Shown here: piece by piece, positions 8,796 to 18,162 of the stretch
How the letters are laid out: each line of letters starts with the position of its first letter
Position numbering within the stretch: position 1 is the stretch's first letter
Source: Martinezella multihospitum
Lineage (GTDB): Bacteria > Pseudomonadota > Alphaproteobacteria > Rhizobiales > Rhizobiaceae
NCBI RefSeq assembly: GCF_900094585.1
Contig: NZ_FMAG01000003.1
Coordinates: forward strand, 558,001 to 622,000
Direction of reading: 5' to 3'
DNA: 64,000 nucleotides
Program-made: the position numbers and the translations under genes
Notes under the pieces: generated by a model
What the model was told of the DNA's origin: nothing
Database searches by the model: none
What the model saw: the letters and a program-made list of their open reading frames with translations, nothing else

Positions 8796-9647
8796 ATGAG
8801 CGATCGGGACATGACGATGAAGGGACACCTGAAGCCCTTCAAGGATTATAAGCCTGAGCACTTCCTCTGGGATGTCAGCGAAGACGGCCGTGTTGCCACC
8901 ATCCGTCTGAACCGACCGGAACGTAAGAATCCGCTGACCTTCGACAGCTATGCCGAGCTACGTGACCTCTTCCGCGATCTCGCCTATGCCTCCGATATCC
9001 GCGCCATCGTGCTGACCGGCGCCGGCGGCAACTTCTCGTCCGGCGGCGATGTCTTCGAGATCATCGAGCCGCTGACGCGCATGGCGATGCCCGAGCTACT
9101 GGCCTTCACGCGCATGACCGGCGATCTCGTCAAAGCGATGCGCAAATGCCCGCAGCCGATCATCACGGCGGTCGACGGCATCTGCGCCGGCGCCGGCGCC
9201 ATCCTTGCCATGGCCTCCGATCTTCGGCTCGCAACGCCTGAGGCCAAGACGGCCTTCCTCTTTACACGCGTCGGCCTTGCCGGTGCCGATATGGGCGCTT
9301 GCGGTATCCTGCCCCGCATCATCGGCCAAGGCCGCGCCGCCGAGCTTCTCTTTACCGGCCGTTCGATGACGGCAACGGAAGGACAGGCCTGGGGCTTCTA
9401 TAATGGCCTGCATGCCAGCGCCGATCTGGAGCAGGAAGCGGTCAAGCTCGCTCGCTCGCTTGCCGACGGTCCCTGGTTCGCCCACGGCATGACCAAGACC
9501 ATGTTGAACCAGGAATGGGCGATGGGCATTGAGGAAATGATCGAATCCGAAGCGCAGGCGCAGGCGATCTGCATGGCGACGCAGGATTTCCGCCGCGCCT
9601 TCGAAGCCTTCGCGGCCAAGCGTCGGCCGGAATTTGAGGGGGATTGA
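8796..9647 (+). CDS. Enoyl-CoA hydratase/isomerase family protein
   Basis: Crotonase-fold protein, 283 residues. It has the two oxyanion-hole regions typical of the family: [11 protein letters not shown] near residue 70 and [16 protein letters not shown] near 130. An N-terminal extension of about 25 residues precedes the fold. It starts 3 bases after the SDR stop, with GGAGATTTGAGG before the ATG. In the aromatic-CoA cluster it could hydrate a double bond of the reduced ring or hydrolytically open it, as crotonase-type ring hydrolases do. The exact reaction cannot be assigned from sequence. Confidence 0.85.
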   Translation: MSDRDMTMKGHLKPFKDYKPEHFLWDVSEDGRVATIRLNRPERKNPLTFDSYAELRDLFRDLAYASDIRAIVLTGAGGNFSSGGDVFEIIEPLTRMAMPELLAFTRMTGDLVKAMRKCPQPIITAVDGICAGAGAILAMASDLRLATPEAKTAFLFTRVGLAGADMGACGILPRIIGQGRAAELLFTGRSMTATEGQAWGFYNGLHASADLEQEAVKLARSLADGPWFAHGMTKTMLNQEWAMGIEEMIESEAQAQAICMATQDFRRAFEAFAAKRRPEFEGD

Positions 9648-9650
9648 GGG

Positions 9651-10832
9651 ATGTCCACGGCAAGCAGCCTCCCCGGCCCGACACGCGATCATCTGGATTG
9701 GCCCTTCTTTGAGGAGCGTCATCACCGTTTCACCGCCGAGGTCGATGCCTTCGCAAAGTCCGGCGTCATGGCTTCGATCGATCATGCCGACGTCGATGGC
9801 GCTTGCCGAAAGCTGGTCAAGGCACTTGGCAACGCCGGGCTTCTGACCGCCGCGACGGGCTCCTCCGACAGCGAACCGCTGATCGATTCCCGCATGGTCT
9901 GCCTCGCCCGCGAAACGCTGGCCTGGCATGACGGCCTTGCCGACTTCGCCTTTGCCATGCAGGGGCTCGGCACCGGCGCCATCGGCCTCTCCGGCTCGCC
10001 CGAATTGCGTTGGGGCGTCCTGCCCAAGGTACGCTCCGGCGAATGGCTTGCCGCCTTCGCACTGTCGGAAAAGGATGCCGGCTCCGACGTCGCCGCGATG
10101 AGCTGCGCTGCCCGCCTCGACGGCGATCATTACGTTCTCGACGGCGAGAAGACCTGGATTTCCAATGGCGGCATCGCCGACGTCTACACCGTTTTCGCGC
10201 GCACCGGCGAAGCGCCGGGAACCCGCGGCATCTCGGCCTTCGTCGTCTTTGCAGACGACCCCGGCTTCTCGATTGCCGAACGCATCGAGGTGATCGCGCC
10301 GCACCCGCTGGCGACGATCCGTTTCGACAATTGCCGCATTCCCGTATCGCGTCGTCTCGGCGCACCCGGCGAAGGCTTCAAGATCGCCATGCGCACGCTC
10401 GATATCTTCCGCGCCTCGGTTGCCGCTGCCGGCCTCGGCTTTGCCCGCCGTGCACTCGATGAATCGCTTGCTCATGCGCGGTCACGTCCGATGTTCGGCG
10501 CTGCCCTTGCCGACCTTCAGTTGACGCAGGCCGCCCTCGGCGATATGGCGACCGGCATCGACGCGGCGGCATTGCTCACCTACCGGGCAGCCTGGCGTCG
10601 CGACGTGCAGCGCTTGCCGACAACGCGCGAGGCGGCCATGGCCAAGATGACGGCGACGGAAACCGCGCAGAGCGTCATCGACCGCGCCGTCCAGCTCTTT
10701 GGCGGGCGGGGCGTGAAATCGGGCGAGATAACGGAAAAACTCTATCGGGAGATCCGCGCGCTTCGCATCTATGAAGGTGCGACGGAAGTTCAGAAACTCA
10801 TCGTTGCGCGCGAACTTCTGAAGACCAATTAA
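9651..10832 (+). CDS. Acyl-CoA dehydrogenase
   Basis: FAD-dependent acyl-CoA dehydrogenase, 393 residues. It shows the family signatures [15 protein letters not shown] near residue 130 and [20 protein letters not shown] near 165, and a C-terminal [16 protein letters not shown] block in which the Glu is the usual catalytic base. It sits 3 bases behind the enoyl-CoA hydratase gene. It probably desaturates an alicyclic or dicarboxylic acyl-CoA after ring reduction. Electrons would go to ETF, whose genes are not in this window. Confidence 0.87.
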   Translation: MSTASSLPGPTRDHLDWPFFEERHHRFTAEVDAFAKSGVMASIDHADVDGACRKLVKALGNAGLLTAATGSSDSEPLIDSRMVCLARETLAWHDGLADFAFAMQGLGTGAIGLSGSPELRWGVLPKVRSGEWLAAFALSEKDAGSDVAAMSCAARLDGDHYVLDGEKTWISNGGIADVYTVFARTGEAPGTRGISAFVVFADDPGFSIAERIEVIAPHPLATIRFDNCRIPVSRRLGAPGEGFKIAMRTLDIFRASVAAAGLGFARRALDESLAHARSRPMFGAALADLQLTQAALGDMATGIDAAALLTYRAAWRRDVQRLPTTREAAMAKMTATETAQSVIDRAVQLFGGRGVKSGEITEKLYREIRALRIYEGATEVQKLIVARELLKTN

Positions 10833-10846
10833 TGGGAGACACGAGC

Positions 10847-12028
10847 ATGAGCCGCGAGATTTTCGACTGGGCCGATCCGTTCCGGCTTACCGAGCAGCTG
10901 AGCGACGATGAACGCATGGTGCTGGATACCGCGCATTCCTATGCGCAGGAGAAGCTCAGCCCGCGCGTGCTCGAAGCCTTCCGCAACGAAAAGACAGATC
11001 CGACGATCTTCCGTGAAATGGGCGAACTCGGCCTGCTTGGCCCGACGATCGCGCCGGAATATGGCGGCGCCGGCCTTGGCTATGTCGCCTACGGCCTGAT
11101 CGCCCGTGAAGTCGAACGCGTCGACAGCGGCTATCGCTCGATGATGAGCGTGCAGTCCTCGCTTGTCATGGTGCCAATCGATACTTTCGGCTCAGAAGCA
11201 CAGAAGCAGAAATATCTGCCGAAGCTTGCGACCGGCGAGTGGATCGGCTGCTTCGGCCTCACCGAACCGAACCATGGCTCCGACCCCGGCTCGATGGCAT
11301 CGCGGGCAAAGAAGGTCGATGGCGGCTACAGCCTGACCGGTACCAAGACCTGGATCTCCAATGCGCCGATCGCCGACGTCTTCGTCGTCTGGGCAAAGAC
11401 CGAGGATGGCCTCATCCGTGGCTTCATCCTTGAAAAGGGCTGGAAGGGACTGTCTGCGCCGGCGATCCACGGCAAGGTGGGCCTCCGGGCCTCGATCACA
11501 GGCGAAGTGGTCATGGAGAATGTCTTCGTGCCTGAGGAAAACCTGCTGCCGAACGTTTCCGGATTGAAAGGCCCGTTCACCTGCCTCAACTCGGCGCGCT
11601 TCGGCATTGCCTGGGGCGCGCTCGGCGCGGCTGAGGATTGCTATGCCAAGGCGCGCCAATATGTGCTCGATCGCAAGCAGTTCGACCGTCCTCTTGCCGC
11701 CAACCAATTGATCCAGAAGAAGCTCGCCGACATGGTGACCGAGATCACGCTCGGCCTGCAGGGTTGCCTGCGTCTCGGCCGCATGAAGGAAGACGGCCAT
11801 CCGCCGGTGGAACTGACCTCGATCGTCAAGCGCAACAGCTGCGGCAAAGCGCTGGATATCGCCCGCGCCGCCCGCGACATGCTCGGCGGTAACGGCATCT
11901 CGGATGAATTCGGCATCGCCCGCCACCTCGTCAACCTCGAAGTGGTCAACACTTACGAAGGAACCCACGACATCCACGCTCTCATTCTCGGCCGCGCCAT
12001 CACCGGCATCGCCGCCTTTTCGAACTGA
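10847..12028 (+). CDS. Glutaryl-CoA dehydrogenase-type acyl-CoA dehydrogenase
   Basis: Acyl-CoA dehydrogenase of about 393 residues that reads like the decarboxylating glutaryl-CoA dehydrogenase subfamily: [50 protein letters not shown], and the C-terminal [19 protein letters not shown] with the catalytic Glu. It would convert glutaryl-CoA to crotonyl-CoA plus CO2 at the end of a C7 dicarboxylate route. The start at 10847 is preferred because GGGAG lies 8 bases upstream; an ATG at 10832 overlaps the previous stop and adds five residues. Confidence 0.87.
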   Translation: MSREIFDWADPFRLTEQLSDDERMVLDTAHSYAQEKLSPRVLEAFRNEKTDPTIFREMGELGLLGPTIAPEYGGAGLGYVAYGLIAREVERVDSGYRSMMSVQSSLVMVPIDTFGSEAQKQKYLPKLATGEWIGCFGLTEPNHGSDPGSMASRAKKVDGGYSLTGTKTWISNAPIADVFVVWAKTEDGLIRGFILEKGWKGLSAPAIHGKVGLRASITGEVVMENVFVPEENLLPNVSGLKGPFTCLNSARFGIAWGALGAAEDCYAKARQYVLDRKQFDRPLAANQLIQKKLADMVTEITLGLQGCLRLGRMKEDGHPPVELTSIVKRNSCGKALDIARAARDMLGGNGISDEFGIARHLVNLEVVNTYEGTHDIHALILGRAITGIAAFSN

Positions 12029-12036
12029 GGACGGCC

Positions 12037-12468
12037 GTGGCGTTTAGAACCACCAGACCGCTGCGCTTCGGAGATTGCGATCCCTCGGGGATCGCCTATT
12101 TCCCGTCGTATCTGAACATCCTCGTCGGGGTGCTGGAGGACTATTTCGCCTCGCTCGGCTTTTCCTGGCGAAAGCTGATCGACGACCGCCGCATCGGTGT
12201 CCCCACCGTGCGGCTCGATCTGACCTTCGTGAAGCCGGGCCTGCAGGGCGACGATCTCGAATTCCTGCTTGCGGTCCGCGGCGTCGGCCGTTCCTCGCTC
12301 GATCTGGAACATCAGATCTCCGCGAATGGCCATGTGCTTTGGACCGCCAAACACCGCGTCGTCGCCACCTCGCTCGATACGCATAAATCCCTTGAATGGC
12401 CGGAGGATATCCGCGCCGCGCTGACCTCTCATCTGGAGACGACCGATGCACACCATCCTGCAACCTGA
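12037..12468 (+). CDS. Hot-dog fold acyl-CoA thioesterase, 4-hydroxybenzoyl-CoA thioesterase family
   Basis: Small thioesterase, 143 residues, starting with GTG. The N-terminal FGDCDPSGIAYFPSYL carries the Asp used by 4-hydroxybenzoyl-CoA and YbgC-type thioesterases. It overlaps the downstream RidA gene by 23 bases. In this cluster it may release trapped CoA from dead-end aromatic or alicyclic thioesters, a salvage role proposed for such genes in other aryl-CoA clusters (inference). Confidence 0.87.
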   Translation: MAFRTTRPLRFGDCDPSGIAYFPSYLNILVGVLEDYFASLGFSWRKLIDDRRIGVPTVRLDLTFVKPGLQGDDLEFLLAVRGVGRSSLDLEHQISANGHVLWTAKHRVVATSLDTHKSLEWPEDIRAALTSHLETTDAHHPAT

Positions 12469-12841
12469 AGGCTGGGCCAAGCCGATCGGCTATGCCAATG
12501 GCGTAGCGGCGACGGGGCGCACGGTGTTCGTCGGCGGTCAGATCGGCTGGAATGCCGCCTGCGAATTCGAAAGCGACGATTTCGTCGAACAGGTGCGCCA
12601 GACGCTGAAGAATGTCGTCGCCATCCTTGCCGAGGGCGGCGCCGAGCCGAAGCACATCACCTCGATGACCTGGTATTTCACCGACAAACAGGAATATCTC
12701 GGCAATCTGAAGGGTCTCGGCCAAGCCTATCGCGAGATCATCGGCCGGCATTTCCCGGCCATGGCCGCCGTGCAGGTCGTCGCCCTCGTCGAAGATCGCG
12801 CCAAGATCGAGATCCAGGCAACCGCCGTCATCCCGGAATAA
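12446..12841 (+). CDS. RidA/YjgF/UK114 family enamine-imine deaminase
   Basis: Member of the RidA family, 131 residues, the typical length. The N terminus is QPEGWAKPIGYANGV and the core is GRTVFVGGQIGWN. The usual RidA Arg that binds the substrate carboxylate is not obvious (C-terminal AAVQVVALVEDRAKIEIQATAV), so it may belong to a non-archetypal subgroup. Its translation start lies inside the thioesterase gene. RidA proteins hydrolyse enamines and imines. Here that chemistry would suit removal of ammonia from the amino-oxo-cyclohexene carboxyl-CoA expected from the flavoprotein (inference). Confidence 0.88.
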   Translation: MHTILQPEGWAKPIGYANGVAATGRTVFVGGQIGWNAACEFESDDFVEQVRQTLKNVVAILAEGGAEPKHITSMTWYFTDKQEYLGNLKGLGQAYREIIGRHFPAMAAVQVVALVEDRAKIEIQATAVIPE

Positions 12842-12845
12842 TGCA

Positions 12846-12945
12846 AGAGCATTTCCAGGAAAAGTGCGCAGCGGTTTTTCGTCCGGAATGCGTAAAAACA
12901 AAGAGATAGAGCGCTTTCGCGATTCGAATAAAAGCGAAAATGCTC
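12846..12945. repeat. Rhizobial intergenic repeat, family 1, copy 1
   Basis: A 100-base element starting AGAGCATTTCCAGG and ending GCGAAAATGCTC, with conserved internal CAGCGGTTTTTCGTCCGGAAT and AAACAAAGAGATAGAGCG. A diverged copy in opposite orientation occurs at 41343-41443. The ends are imperfect inverted repeats. It sits inside the catabolic operon, between the RidA and hydratase/dehydrogenase genes. Confidence 0.85.
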
Positions 12946-12964
12946 CAGACAGGTGGATCAGCTC

Positions 12965-14923
12965 ATGTCGGCACTGCGCTTTTCGGACACCATCTCGGCG
13001 ACGCTGGCCGATGGCATCCTCGTCGTCACCATCGACAACGCGCCCGTCAATGCGCTCTCCGCCGATGTGAGAGGCGGCCTGATGGCTGCGTTCGCGCATG
13101 CCGAGAAGAGTGAGGATGTCACCGGCGTCGTGCTGACGGGCGCGGGCAACAGCTTCATCGGCGGCGCCGACATCAAGGAATTCGGCAAGCCGCCGGTCGA
13201 GCCGCTGCTGCCTGATGTCATTGCCCGCATCGAAACTTTTGCCAAACCCGTTGCCGCCGCGATCAACGGTGTGGCGCTCGGCGGCGGCCTGGAAGTGGCG
13301 CTCGCATGCCATCGCCGCGTTGCAGCACCCGCCGCAAAACTCGGCCTTCCCGAAGTCAAGCTCGGTATCGTGCCGGGTGCTGGCGGCACGCAGCGCCTGC
13401 CGCGCCTGACCGGCATCGCCGCCGGCATCGACATGATCGCCAATGCGCGCATCATATCGTCGGCTGAAGCGCTGAAGCTCGGCATTGTCGACGGTATTGC
13501 CAAGGGCGAACTTATCGCTCAGGCCATTGCCGACGCCATCGCCGTACCGACGCGCCGCACGGGATCGCTGACTGTTCCTCCGGAAACTTCCGATGCCATC
13601 GACAAGGCGGCCTCGGACGCATTGCGCAAGGCGCGCGGTCAGCGCGCACCGGCCGAGGCCGTCCGTCTCGTACGCCTGGCGGCAACCGCCTCGCTTTCGG
13701 AAGGACTTGCCGAAGAACGCCGCACCTTCCTGGCGCTTCGCGACAGCGAGGAGGCCGCAGCCTTGCGCCATGTGTTCTTCGCGGAACGGGCCGCCGGCAA
13801 GGTCGAAGGGCTGGAGGGAGTTGCTGAACGCAAGATCGAAACCGTCGGCATCGTCGGCACCGGCCTTATGGGATCGGGCATTGCCGTTTCGGCGCTCAAC
13901 GGCGGCTTTCGCGTTATCGGCATCGAGCAGACCATCGAGGCGGCGGACAAGGGCCGCGAGCGCATCACCGGCCTGCTCGACAAATCGGTGCAATCCGGCC
14001 GTCTCGACGCGGCTGGCCGCGAGGACCGCGTTAGTCGGCTGACTGTGACGGCAGAGATTCAAGAGCTCGCAAAGGCCGATATCGTCATCGAAGCCGTCTT
14101 CGATGATCTCACGGTCAAGACGGAACTCTTCCAGCGCCTGGATGGCATCGTCCGCATCGACGCGATCCTTGCGACCAATACAAGCTATCTCGATCCTGAT
14201 GCCATTGCCGCGGCCACAAAACTGCCTGAGCGCATCATCGGCCTGCACTTCTTCTCACCCGCCAATATCATGCGGCTGCTGGAAGTGGTGAACTGCAAGC
14301 AGACGGCACCCGATGTGCTGGCAACCGCCCTTGCGCTGGCAAAGCGGCTCGGCAAGCTGCCGATCGTCTCCGGCGTCACCGAAGGCTTCATCGGCAACCG
14401 CATCTTCTCCGCCTATCGCCGCGAAGCCGAATACATGCTCGAGGACGGCGCCTCGCCGCAGGAGATCGATGCAGCCCTGGAAGCCTACGGCTTTCCGATG
14501 GGTCCTTTCGCCGTCTTCGACATGGCGGGTCTGGAAATCGCCTGGGCGCGCCGCAAGCGGCAGGCGGCAACCCGTAATCCGGCTGAGCGCTACGTCGTCA
14601 TCCCGGACCGGCTCTGCGAAGCCGGCCGCTTCGGCCAGAAGACCGGCCTCGGCTGGTATGCCTATCCCGATGGCAAGCGCACCGTCGATCCGGCGGTGAC
14701 GGACATCATCGAAACCGCTCGCGCCGAAAAGAACATCACGCCGAAGCATTTCCCGGCAGGCGAGATCGTCTCTCGCCTGCTGAAGGCCATGACCAGCGAA
14801 GGCGAAGCACTGCTTTCGGAAGGCGTCGCCGCCCGCGCAAGCGATATCGATCTCGTCATGATCAACGGCTATGGCTTTCCCGCCAGCAAGGGTGGCCCGA
14901 TGTTTGCCGCCGGTCGCCGCTGA
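12965..14923 (+). CDS. Bifunctional enoyl-CoA hydratase/3-hydroxyacyl-CoA dehydrogenase
   Basis: FadB/FadJ-type fusion of about 652 residues. The N-terminal crotonase domain has NSFIGGADIKEFG near residue 63, GVALGGGLEVALACH near 100 and LPEVKLGIVPGAGGTQRLPR near 122. The NAD-binding dehydrogenase domain begins near 295 with VGIVGTGLMGSGIA, followed by EAVFDDL and HFFSPANIMRLLEVV with the catalytic His. A C-terminal half-domain follows. ATG 12965 has AGGTGG 8 bases upstream; a GTG at 12953 would add four residues. It would carry the beta-oxidation steps from the opened C7 ring to glutaryl-CoA (inference). Confidence 0.9.
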   Translation: MSALRFSDTISATLADGILVVTIDNAPVNALSADVRGGLMAAFAHAEKSEDVTGVVLTGAGNSFIGGADIKEFGKPPVEPLLPDVIARIETFAKPVAAAINGVALGGGLEVALACHRRVAAPAAKLGLPEVKLGIVPGAGGTQRLPRLTGIAAGIDMIANARIISSAEALKLGIVDGIAKGELIAQAIADAIAVPTRRTGSLTVPPETSDAIDKAASDALRKARGQRAPAEAVRLVRLAATASLSEGLAEERRTFLALRDSEEAAALRHVFFAERAAGKVEGLEGVAERKIETVGIVGTGLMGSGIAVSALNGGFRVIGIEQTIEAADKGRERITGLLDKSVQSGRLDAAGREDRVSRLTVTAEIQELAKADIVIEAVFDDLTVKTELFQRLDGIVRIDAILATNTSYLDPDAIAAATKLPERIIGLHFFSPANIMRLLEVVNCKQTAPDVLATALALAKRLGKLPIVSGVTEGFIGNRIFSAYRREAEYMLEDGASPQEIDAALEAYGFPMGPFAVFDMAGLEIAWARRKRQAATRNPAERYVVIPDRLCEAGRFGQKTGLGWYAYPDGKRTVDPAVTDIIETARAEKNITPKHFPAGEIVSRLLKAMTSEGEALLSEGVAARASDIDLVMINGYGFPASKGGPMFAAGRR

Positions 14924-14941
14924 ACGCGGTTGCTTAGACGG

Positions 14942-16153
14942 TCAGGCGGCCGAAGAGAGCAGCGTGAACAGTTCCTGCGGCCGCTTGACGCCACGCAGCG
15001 CGTAACGCCCGACGGAAACGAGATCGTTACTCTGCTGGCCCGACAGTGCCTCGATAAAATTCGACGACATCAGAATGTTGCGATCGGCCGACCGGCACAT
15101 CGAGGCGATGCGGCTGACCTCGTTGACGGCCGGGCCTATGACGGTGAAGTCCAGCCGGTCCATGCTGCCGATATTGCCATAGAAGACATCGCCGATATGC
15201 AGGCCGAGGTAGACGTCGGTGACGGGCCTGCCCTCGATCTGCCGCTGAGAATTGAGATCGCGCAGCCGTTGGCGCAGCAGCGATTCCGCCATCAGCGCGG
15301 CGGTGCAGGCATCGGCCGAATTCCGAGCCTTGAAGATCGCCAGCGTGCCGTCGCCGATCAGCTTCAGCACGTTGCCGCCTGCCTCATGGATCGAGGAGAT
15401 GACCGCATCGGCATAGGCATTCAGCATCGGAATGATTTCATCCGGCTCGGCGGTATCCGAGATGCGGGTGTAGTTGGCGAGATCGGAAAACCAGAGGGCC
15501 GCCGAAATCCGCTCCGTCTTGCCTCGGGTGATCTTGCCTTCGAGGACGTGCCGCGCAGCATCCTCACCGAGATAGACCTCGGCAATGGTGCGGGCGATGC
15601 GGCTCATGCCGGTGCATTTGATTGCGAGGGCCAGCGCCGGCGTCAGCTTGCGCAACACGCGCAGATCCTCTTCCGGGAAGCCCACATCGGCTGCGGTCGC
15701 GAAATTGGAATAAAAGCAGTCCATCTCGCCGATCGTGCCGCCCTCTTCGAAGCGATGCACCATGGCGATGTAGTCGGTGTGGCCATCCTCTTTCAGCTTG
15801 TCGAGGCCGAAGAAATCGGTCGGCTCGCCGAAGCCGATGCGCCGGCGCACCTCGTCTCCGCCCGTCGTCAGCATGTGATAGAAGGCAGAACGCAGCCAGT
15901 TCTCGGAGGCAATCCCCTGATGCGACGGGCCATATTCGAACTCGCGTTCGATCACCTGATTGCCATCCCAGCGGAAGGCGCGACCTTCATAAACCGGGTG
16001 CAGCGTGTCCATCAGCGCCATAGCCCGATCGAGATTGAGGCCATGCTGACGGCATTGCTCGCAGAAGCCGGAGAGGATATCGACTTCCGCCATACCCTTA
16101 AGGCCGGCCTGCATGAGCCAGCTGGCAATTTCGCCAATGTCCTTCGCGTCCAT
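14942..16153 (-). CDS. Class III adenylate/guanylate cyclase
   Basis: Protein of 403 residues with a C-terminal class III cyclase domain. LWFSDLANYT near residue 208 gives the first metal Asp, LKLIGDGTLAIF gives the base-contacting Lys and second metal Asp, and LDFTVIGPAVNEVSRI carries the Asp/Thr base-recognition pair and the transition-state Asn and Arg. All catalytic residues seem present. The first 180 residues match no domain I recognise and no membrane segment is visible, so a cytoplasmic sensor input is possible. It converges on the catabolic operon. Rhizobia often have many such cyclases. Confidence 0.88.
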   Translation of the reverse strand: MDAKDIGEIASWLMQAGLKGMAEVDILSGFCEQCRQHGLNLDRAMALMDTLHPVYEGRAFRWDGNQVIEREFEYGPSHQGIASENWLRSAFYHMLTTGGDEVRRRIGFGEPTDFFGLDKLKEDGHTDYIAMVHRFEEGGTIGEMDCFYSNFATAADVGFPEEDLRVLRKLTPALALAIKCTGMSRIARTIAEVYLGEDAARHVLEGKITRGKTERISAALWFSDLANYTRISDTAEPDEIIPMLNAYADAVISSIHEAGGNVLKLIGDGTLAIFKARNSADACTAALMAESLLRQRLRDLNSQRQIEGRPVTDVYLGLHIGDVFYGNIGSMDRLDFTVIGPAVNEVSRIASMCRSADRNILMSSNFIEALSGQQSNDLVSVGRYALRGVKRPQELFTLLSSAA

Positions 16154-16307
16154 GGATATCTCCGACCCTCTGAAGGATTCGCTTTAGTACGAAAATCTAA
16201 GGCTTGGAATGCCGTACAACGCAAAATAGCCCTGATGCACGCAACAGATCGCCGCTTCTGTGGCACAGAAGCGGCGATTTGACACGTTCGAAGGATGATT
16301 GTTGGCA

Positions 16308-17210
16308 TCAGGCCTTTGCGTGCGGCTTCAGCAGATCTTCCAGACCGATACGCCGGAAGAGCTCTGCGCGGACCCGGTGGGCAACGCCATTGACGATCTC
16401 AGCACCATCCTCTGAAGGATCTATATGGGTACGGAACGGCCGCGAACCAAACGGCATATCAACGATATCGACGATCGCGACAGCAACGGAGGCCGCATCG
16501 GCGTTCGCCGGCTCCAGCGCGGCAAGCCCCTTCAGTGCCTGATCCGGAACGCCGGCATAGGGGCCATTGTCATATTCAGCGGCTCGGGCCTTGTCGGCCG
16601 GCGAACCGGAATGGGCAAAGTGGTTGGTGCCCTTGGTGAAGGCGCCGGGCACGATGATAGCGGTCTCGATGCCCCAGCGGGTCAATTCGGACGCATAGGA
16701 AACGGCAAGCGAGTCCATGGCGGCCTTGGCAGCGAAGTAAGGCGAGAGATAGGGCGGCGTGCCGCCGCGTGTGCTGGACGAGGAGACCCAAACCACCAGC
16801 CCCTTCCTTTCCTTGCGCATGTAAGGCAGCACGGCACGATTGACGCGCTGGGTGCTGAGCACGTTGATGTCGTAAAGCTCGGCGAACTGCTCCGGCGTGA
16901 AGGCCTCTGCCGGGCCGAAGGACATATGGCCGGCATTGTGTATGATGGTGTCGATACGGCCCTGCTCGGCGATGACGGCGGCAATGCCGGCTTCGACGGA
17001 GGCGTCCGAGGCGACATCGAGTTCAACGGTCCTCAGATCGACGTCGTTCTCTGCGGCAAATGCCGCTGCGGCTGCCACCTGCGCGGCATTGCGCCCCTGG
17101 GTTTCGCGGATGCCGGCATAGACCGTGTGGCCTGCCTTTGCGAGAGCGCGCGCCGTCAGAGCGCCGAAGCCGCTCGATGCGCCGGTGATGACGATGATTT
17201 GCTTGCTCAT
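16308..17210 (-). CDS. Short-chain dehydrogenase/reductase
   Basis: Classical SDR of 300 residues: VITGASSGFGALTARALAKAG at the N terminus, HNAG near residue 92, Ser in VSSSSTRGG, and YFAAK as the catalytic Tyr/Lys. The longer C-terminal tail and the GFGA glycine motif recall NADP-dependent oxidoreductases acting on bulky substrates. ATG 17210 (MSKQ) is followed directly by the fold; the 23 extra upstream residues in the open frame look untranslated. It is downstream of a second SDR in the same direction, both divergent from a LysR gene. Confidence 0.87.
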   Translation of the reverse strand: MSKQIIVITGASSGFGALTARALAKAGHTVYAGIRETQGRNAAQVAAAAAFAAENDVDLRTVELDVASDASVEAGIAAVIAEQGRIDTIIHNAGHMSFGPAEAFTPEQFAELYDINVLSTQRVNRAVLPYMRKERKGLVVWVSSSSTRGGTPPYLSPYFAAKAAMDSLAVSYASELTRWGIETAIIVPGAFTKGTNHFAHSGSPADKARAAEYDNGPYAGVPDQALKGLAALEPANADAASVAVAIVDIVDMPFGSRPFRTHIDPSEDGAEIVNGVAHRVRAELFRRIGLEDLLKPHAKA

Positions 17211-17299
17211 GATCCTGTTCCTTTGCTGAATTGGCTGTTGTTGACGATTGATTGAGAGGCGGAGGCCGGCGGCAGGCATTGCTCTGTCGCCCGATTGGC

Positions 17300-18040
17300 T
17301 CAGATCATGCCGCCATTGGCACGCAGCGTCTGACCGTTGACCCAGCCGCCGTCCGGGCCGACGAGGAAGGAAACGGCGGCGGCGATATCCTGCGGCGTGC
17401 CGAGACGTTCCAGCGGGTTCATCTTGGCCATGCGGTCGATCAGCTCGTCACTCTTGCCGTTGAGGAAGAGATCAGTCGCCGTCGGGCCGGGAGCGACCGC
17501 ATTGACGGTGATCGAGCGACCGCGCAGCTCCTTCGACATGACGCCGGTCAGTGTCTCGACGGCGGCCTTCGTTGCGGCATAGACACCATAGGATTCGAGC
17601 TTGAGCCCGACGACGCTGGTCGAGAAGTTGACGATGCGGCCACCGTCGCGGAGACGCTTGCCGGCTTCGCGCAGCGTATTGAACGTGCCCTTGAGGTTGA
17701 TGGCGATGTGACGGTCGAAATGGGCGTCGTCCGCATCGGCAATCTTGGCAAGCTGCATGATGCCGGCGTTGTTGATCAGCACGTCGACGCCGCCAAAGGC
17801 AGCTTCCGCCGCGTCGAACATGCGGCGCACGGCGTCGACATCGGAAACATCGGCCTTCGCGGTCAGCGCCTTGCCGCCCTTTCCCTCGATCTTGCGGGCG
17901 AGTTCCTCTGCGGCGGCTTCGCTGCCGGAATAGTTGATTACGACGGTGAAGCCATCCTCAGCCAGACGCTCGGCAATCGCCGCACCGATACCGCGCGATG
18001 CGCCTGTGACGATCGCTACCTTGTTGGAATTGCTGCTCAT
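17300..18040 (-). CDS. Short-chain dehydrogenase/reductase, FabG-like
   Basis: SDR of 246 residues with VTGASRGIGAAIAERLAEDG, NNAG near 86, catalytic Ser in NFSTSVVG and YAATK as the Tyr/Lys pair. The C terminus GGWVNGQTLRANGGMI is typical of 3-oxoacyl reductase-like SDRs. ATG 18040 is preferred because GATGAGG precedes it; a second ATG at 18049 adds three residues. It is the first gene left of the LysR regulator and is likely its main target. An SDR as the nearest target of a divergent LysR is a common arrangement. Confidence 0.87.
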   Translation of the reverse strand: MSSNSNKVAIVTGASRGIGAAIAERLAEDGFTVVINYSGSEAAAEELARKIEGKGGKALTAKADVSDVDAVRRMFDAAEAAFGGVDVLINNAGIMQLAKIADADDAHFDRHIAINLKGTFNTLREAGKRLRDGGRIVNFSTSVVGLKLESYGVYAATKAAVETLTGVMSKELRGRSITVNAVAPGPTATDLFLNGKSDELIDRMAKMNPLERLGTPQDIAAAVSFLVGPDGGWVNGQTLRANGGMI

Positions 18041-18162
18041 TTTCCTCATCCTTCATTGCTTTGCGCCGTAGCGCGTTTCGATGAGGAGAAGATGCTCCTT
18101 TTCAGGATGCGGATAATCAGCCATTAATCGGCATCACTATCCGAAATTAGCGAACAAATAAT

